DNA of 64,000 nucleotides, taken from positions 1,674,001 to 1,738,000 of the forward strand of contig OX328103.1 of NCBI GenBank assembly GCA_946811185.2. The letters run 5' to 3'. The notes under the pieces were generated by a model. The model was not told the origin of the DNA and searched no databases. It saw nothing but the letters and a program-made list of their open reading frames with translations. The translations under genes were made by a program, and so were the position numbers. This DNA comes from Hippopus hippopus. Its lineage: Eukaryota > Mollusca > Bivalvia > Cardiida > Cardiidae. Below are positions 62,194 to 64,000 of this stretch, in pieces. Position 1 is the first letter of the stretch. Each line of letters begins with the position of its first letter.

Positions 62194-62232
62194 TAATATA
62201 TAAGAGAATATATAATGCTCTTTTATATATTA
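62194..62232. terminator. AT hairpin between membrane-protein and DUF8207-like genes
   Basis: TAATATATAAGAG (62194-62206) pairs with CTCTTTTATATATTA (62218-62232), with a two-base bulge. It lies 77 bases past the upstream stop. Confidence 0.45.
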
Positions 62233-62308
62233 CATGTCTGAGGAATTATCAATTTCACACATACACTTACACCTATACCTAATTTTAGGAAATTTAATTT
62301 TAGGAAAT

Positions 62309-62992
62309 CTAATACGAGAGGGAACCTCCATGGTTCTTTTCAACGAGCCTCCGAAAGGACTCACGAGCTTCTTGTCTTCCTTTTTCTATCAAAGATTCTT
62401 CGTTTTCAGTAGAAATCTTTTTCTTGATATTGGTACGTATTTCTTCCTTCATAACCTTATACTTCTCTACTTCTTCCATAATCAGTTTAAATTCTTCATC
62501 TGAAACAATACCATCTACCAAAGCCTTGGAAATATGTGTTGAAAGAGTATCTAATTTTGCATCTGCAAGCATTCTAATCTTCATATGCTTTTCTGCTTTG
62601 CTTCTAGTATTTCTTACAACAAAATTACCAACTACGCTTAGAAGACCAACTCCTAAGGCAACTCCTTCTAAGGCAACAACAACAGGAATCGCTACTACTG
62701 TAGATAGCAGTCCAATTCCTCCTGCACCTGCACCTAAAGCTGTTGTAGCTAAAACAACATCAACATTGCTTATAATTCTTGAAGCACGTAAATACTTTTT
62801 TGCTAGAACGTCTCTAGTTTGAACTTCTTTCTCAAGGAATTGTTGTATCTCTGAAATCTTTTGTAAACGATAGGAATGACCTTTGTCATCTCCCATTGCA
62901 TGCATTTCAATAGGTGGGGCGCTTGCGGTACTTCGTTCTTTGGGTAGTGGGGGATATATTTTATTAGGGTGTTCCTGATTTGTATTTGCCAT
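62309..62992 (-). CDS. Viral membrane protein with glycine-rich hydrophobic core
   Basis: The 227-residue protein has a proline-rich N-terminus (HPNKIYPPLPKERS), a charged helix, then a long hydrophobic Gly/Ala/Val stretch at residues about 76-122 that could make two membrane-spanning helices. A charged helical C-terminus follows (SDEEFKLIMEEVEKYK). No signal peptide is visible. A membrane-remodelling or penetration role is inferred from the layout only. Confidence 0.6.
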   Translation of the reverse strand: MANTNQEHPNKIYPPLPKERSTASAPPIEMHAMGDDKGHSYRLQKISEIQQFLEKEVQTRDVLAKKYLRASRIISNVDVVLATTALGAGAGGIGLLSTVVAIPVVVALEGVALGVGLLSVVGNFVVRNTRSKAEKHMKIRMLADAKLDTLSTHISKALVDGIVSDEEFKLIMEEVEKYKVMKEEIRTNIKKKISTENEESLIEKGRQEARESFRRLVEKNHGGSLSY

Positions 62993-63013
62993 TTTATTAA
63001 TATAATAATTTTT

Positions 63014-63391
63014 TTATGCTAAATATTTTAGATAGCAGAATAACTCTCCCTCAGGTATTTCGATTGGTTTTTGTGAGAAATTATAAATGTAGACTAAGAT
63101 ATCATTAACCTCGTTATCAAGATGTGCTCCATTAAGAATGGTTAAACTATCTTTCCATTTATTACTAATAGATATCACAACAACTCCTTGTGTAGCTATA
63201 TAACCAAATCCTAGCGGATATCTCATACCATCATGAGGAGGAATCTTGATAGTTACTTGTGAGTATATTCCCCATTTTAGAGAATCTTCCTTTATGGGAG
63301 TATATCTTACTCCATGTAAATGAGGTTTCCAAAATATAGTTTTATGTTGGGTAGTAATATTAGGTTTTATACCAAATTTATGTATATCCAT
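63014..63391 (-). CDS. dUTPase-fold-like protein, probably non-catalytic
   Basis: The 125-residue protein is beta-rich. Its end (YNFSQKPIEIPEGELFCYL) resembles the trimeric dUTPase strand pair around the GDRIAQL motif. The middle (YPLGFGYIATQGVVVISI) sits where PRSGLA and the uracil-binding hairpin should be. The catalytic serine and aspartate motifs are not recognisable, so a structural or regulatory role is more likely. The assignment is tentative. Confidence 0.4.
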   Translation of the reverse strand: MDIHKFGIKPNITTQHKTIFWKPHLHGVRYTPIKEDSLKWGIYSQVTIKIPPHDGMRYPLGFGYIATQGVVVISISNKWKDSLTILNGAHLDNEVNDILVYIYNFSQKPIEIPEGELFCYLKYLA

Positions 63392-63420
63392 TTTTATTTG
63401 TTGTAAATATTATTTAAATA

Positions 63421-64000
63421 TTACAATATAGCTCCTAGGATAGGGATATTAGCAAATGGACTATTAGGTCCAAGTAAAAGTCCTTTTCCATCATACATTT
63501 TTCCTCCTTGCTTTAAATACAACCCATCACCAACAGACTCTAATCCTTTACCTTTGTATGGTTTTAAGTATAATCCACATCCATCAGTTTCAACTTGACA
63601 AACACATCCTCCTTTTTTAAGGTAAAGACCTGACCCCATTGCTTTTGATACACCTGATTGAGCTAATCCAGTAAGAGCACCAACACCTAAAGCTGGTAAA
63701 ACAGTTTTTGCAAGCATCGGCAAAGCTCTAGCAGCCAACCCGGCTAACATTCCGAGAAAACCCCCTTCTATCTTCATGTTATGTTTAAGTTGTTTTGCAG
63801 TCATTTTAATAGTTATACCTCTACCCTCCTCATAGGCTTTAGCCATTTTCTTTGCTTGTGAATTGGTAACCGCTAAAACATCATTACCATGTAAATCTTC
63901 ATGACCTAAACGAATACTTACTGGACAACCAGCTTTAACAGCATATTGAAGCTTTTGCTTTTGTCCTTCAGATATATTTACTTTAACATTAGTGTAACTC
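63421..64000 (-). CDS. Viral structural protein with GLYLK repeats, N-terminus cut by window edge
   Basis: The frame is open from the right edge to a stop at 63421. An internal ATG at 63846 is not the likely start, because conserved-looking sequence (NVKVNISEGQKQKLQYAVKA) continues upstream. The parts are a basic N-terminal region, a hydrophobic Gly/Ala segment (LGMLAGLAARALPMLAKTVL) and a C-terminal region with repeated GLYLK/GLYLKP motifs ending in LGPNSPFANIPILGAIL. Proteins of this layout accompany the capsid in invertebrate Polinton-like elements. The function is unknown. Confidence 0.65.
   Translation of the reverse strand, partial: SYTNVKVNISEGQKQKLQYAVKAGCPVSIRLGHEDLHGNDVLAVTNSQAKKMAKAYEEGRGITIKMTAKQLKHNMKIEGGFLGMLAGLAARALPMLAKTVLPALGVGALTGLAQSGVSKAMGSGLYLKKGGCVCQVETDGCGLYLKPYKGKGLESVGDGLYLKQGGKMYDGKGLLLGPNSPFANIPILGAIL

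Noticed and set aside
55110..64000. Assignment to classical Maverick/Polinton or a named adintovirus genus
   Set aside because: No integrase, ATPase or protease is visible in the window, and the capsid is shorter than usual, so only a Polinton-like label is justified.

Overview
The window looks like nuclear DNA of a mollusc, most likely a bivalve. Host genes have short exons in long introns packed with short palindromic and tRNA-derived repeats, and three animal genes can be assembled exon by exon from splice sites, phase and protein similarity. The species is not determined.

Host genes. (1) SNX16, a PX-domain sorting nexin, lies on the minus strand from 14287 to 55. Six coding exons are visible in consistent phase and the C-terminal end runs off the left edge. 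(2) A heat-shock-factor-like gene, closest by eye to HSF5, lies on the plus strand from 23209 to 28471. Its four exons join in phase to 408 codons plus a stop, and two perfect CRE palindromes sit just upstream of its ATG. (3) HAUS4, an augmin-complex subunit, lies on the minus strand from about 46373 to 29926. Eight exons are found; a first coding exon and one microexon were not located. SNX16 and the HSF gene are head to head; the HSF gene and HAUS4 are tail to tail.

Repeats fill most of the rest. Families recognised: a ~229 bp hairpin MITE with TTAA at both ends (dozens of copies); a ~273 bp palindromic MITE; several tRNA-headed SINEs; a ~1 kb repeat in two copies; a ~160 bp tandem array; a 366 bp tandem array; an (AT)n(GT)n microsatellite; and several large inverted repeats. 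Three stand out: a 665 bp palindrome with 23 GTGCGCAC-type sites every 21-22 bp; a ~0.9 kb foldback element whose ends each carry five GACAGTTCCCC motifs; and a 2.94 kb element with terminal inverted repeats that splits two abutting MITEs and has a 6 bp target duplication.

Endogenous virus. From about 54.9 kb to the right edge is an AT-rich block of minus-strand genes of a Polinton-like/adintovirus-like DNA virus: protein-primed type B DNA polymerase (two frame breaks), SAP/NUMOD-like DNA-binding protein, likely double-jelly-roll capsid protein, several small proteins, a DUF8207-like protein, a membrane protein, a dUTPase-fold-like protein and a GLYLK-repeat structural protein cut by the edge. 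AT-rich hairpins lie at or near several gene ends. No integrase, packaging ATPase or protease gene is visible; they may lie beyond 64000.
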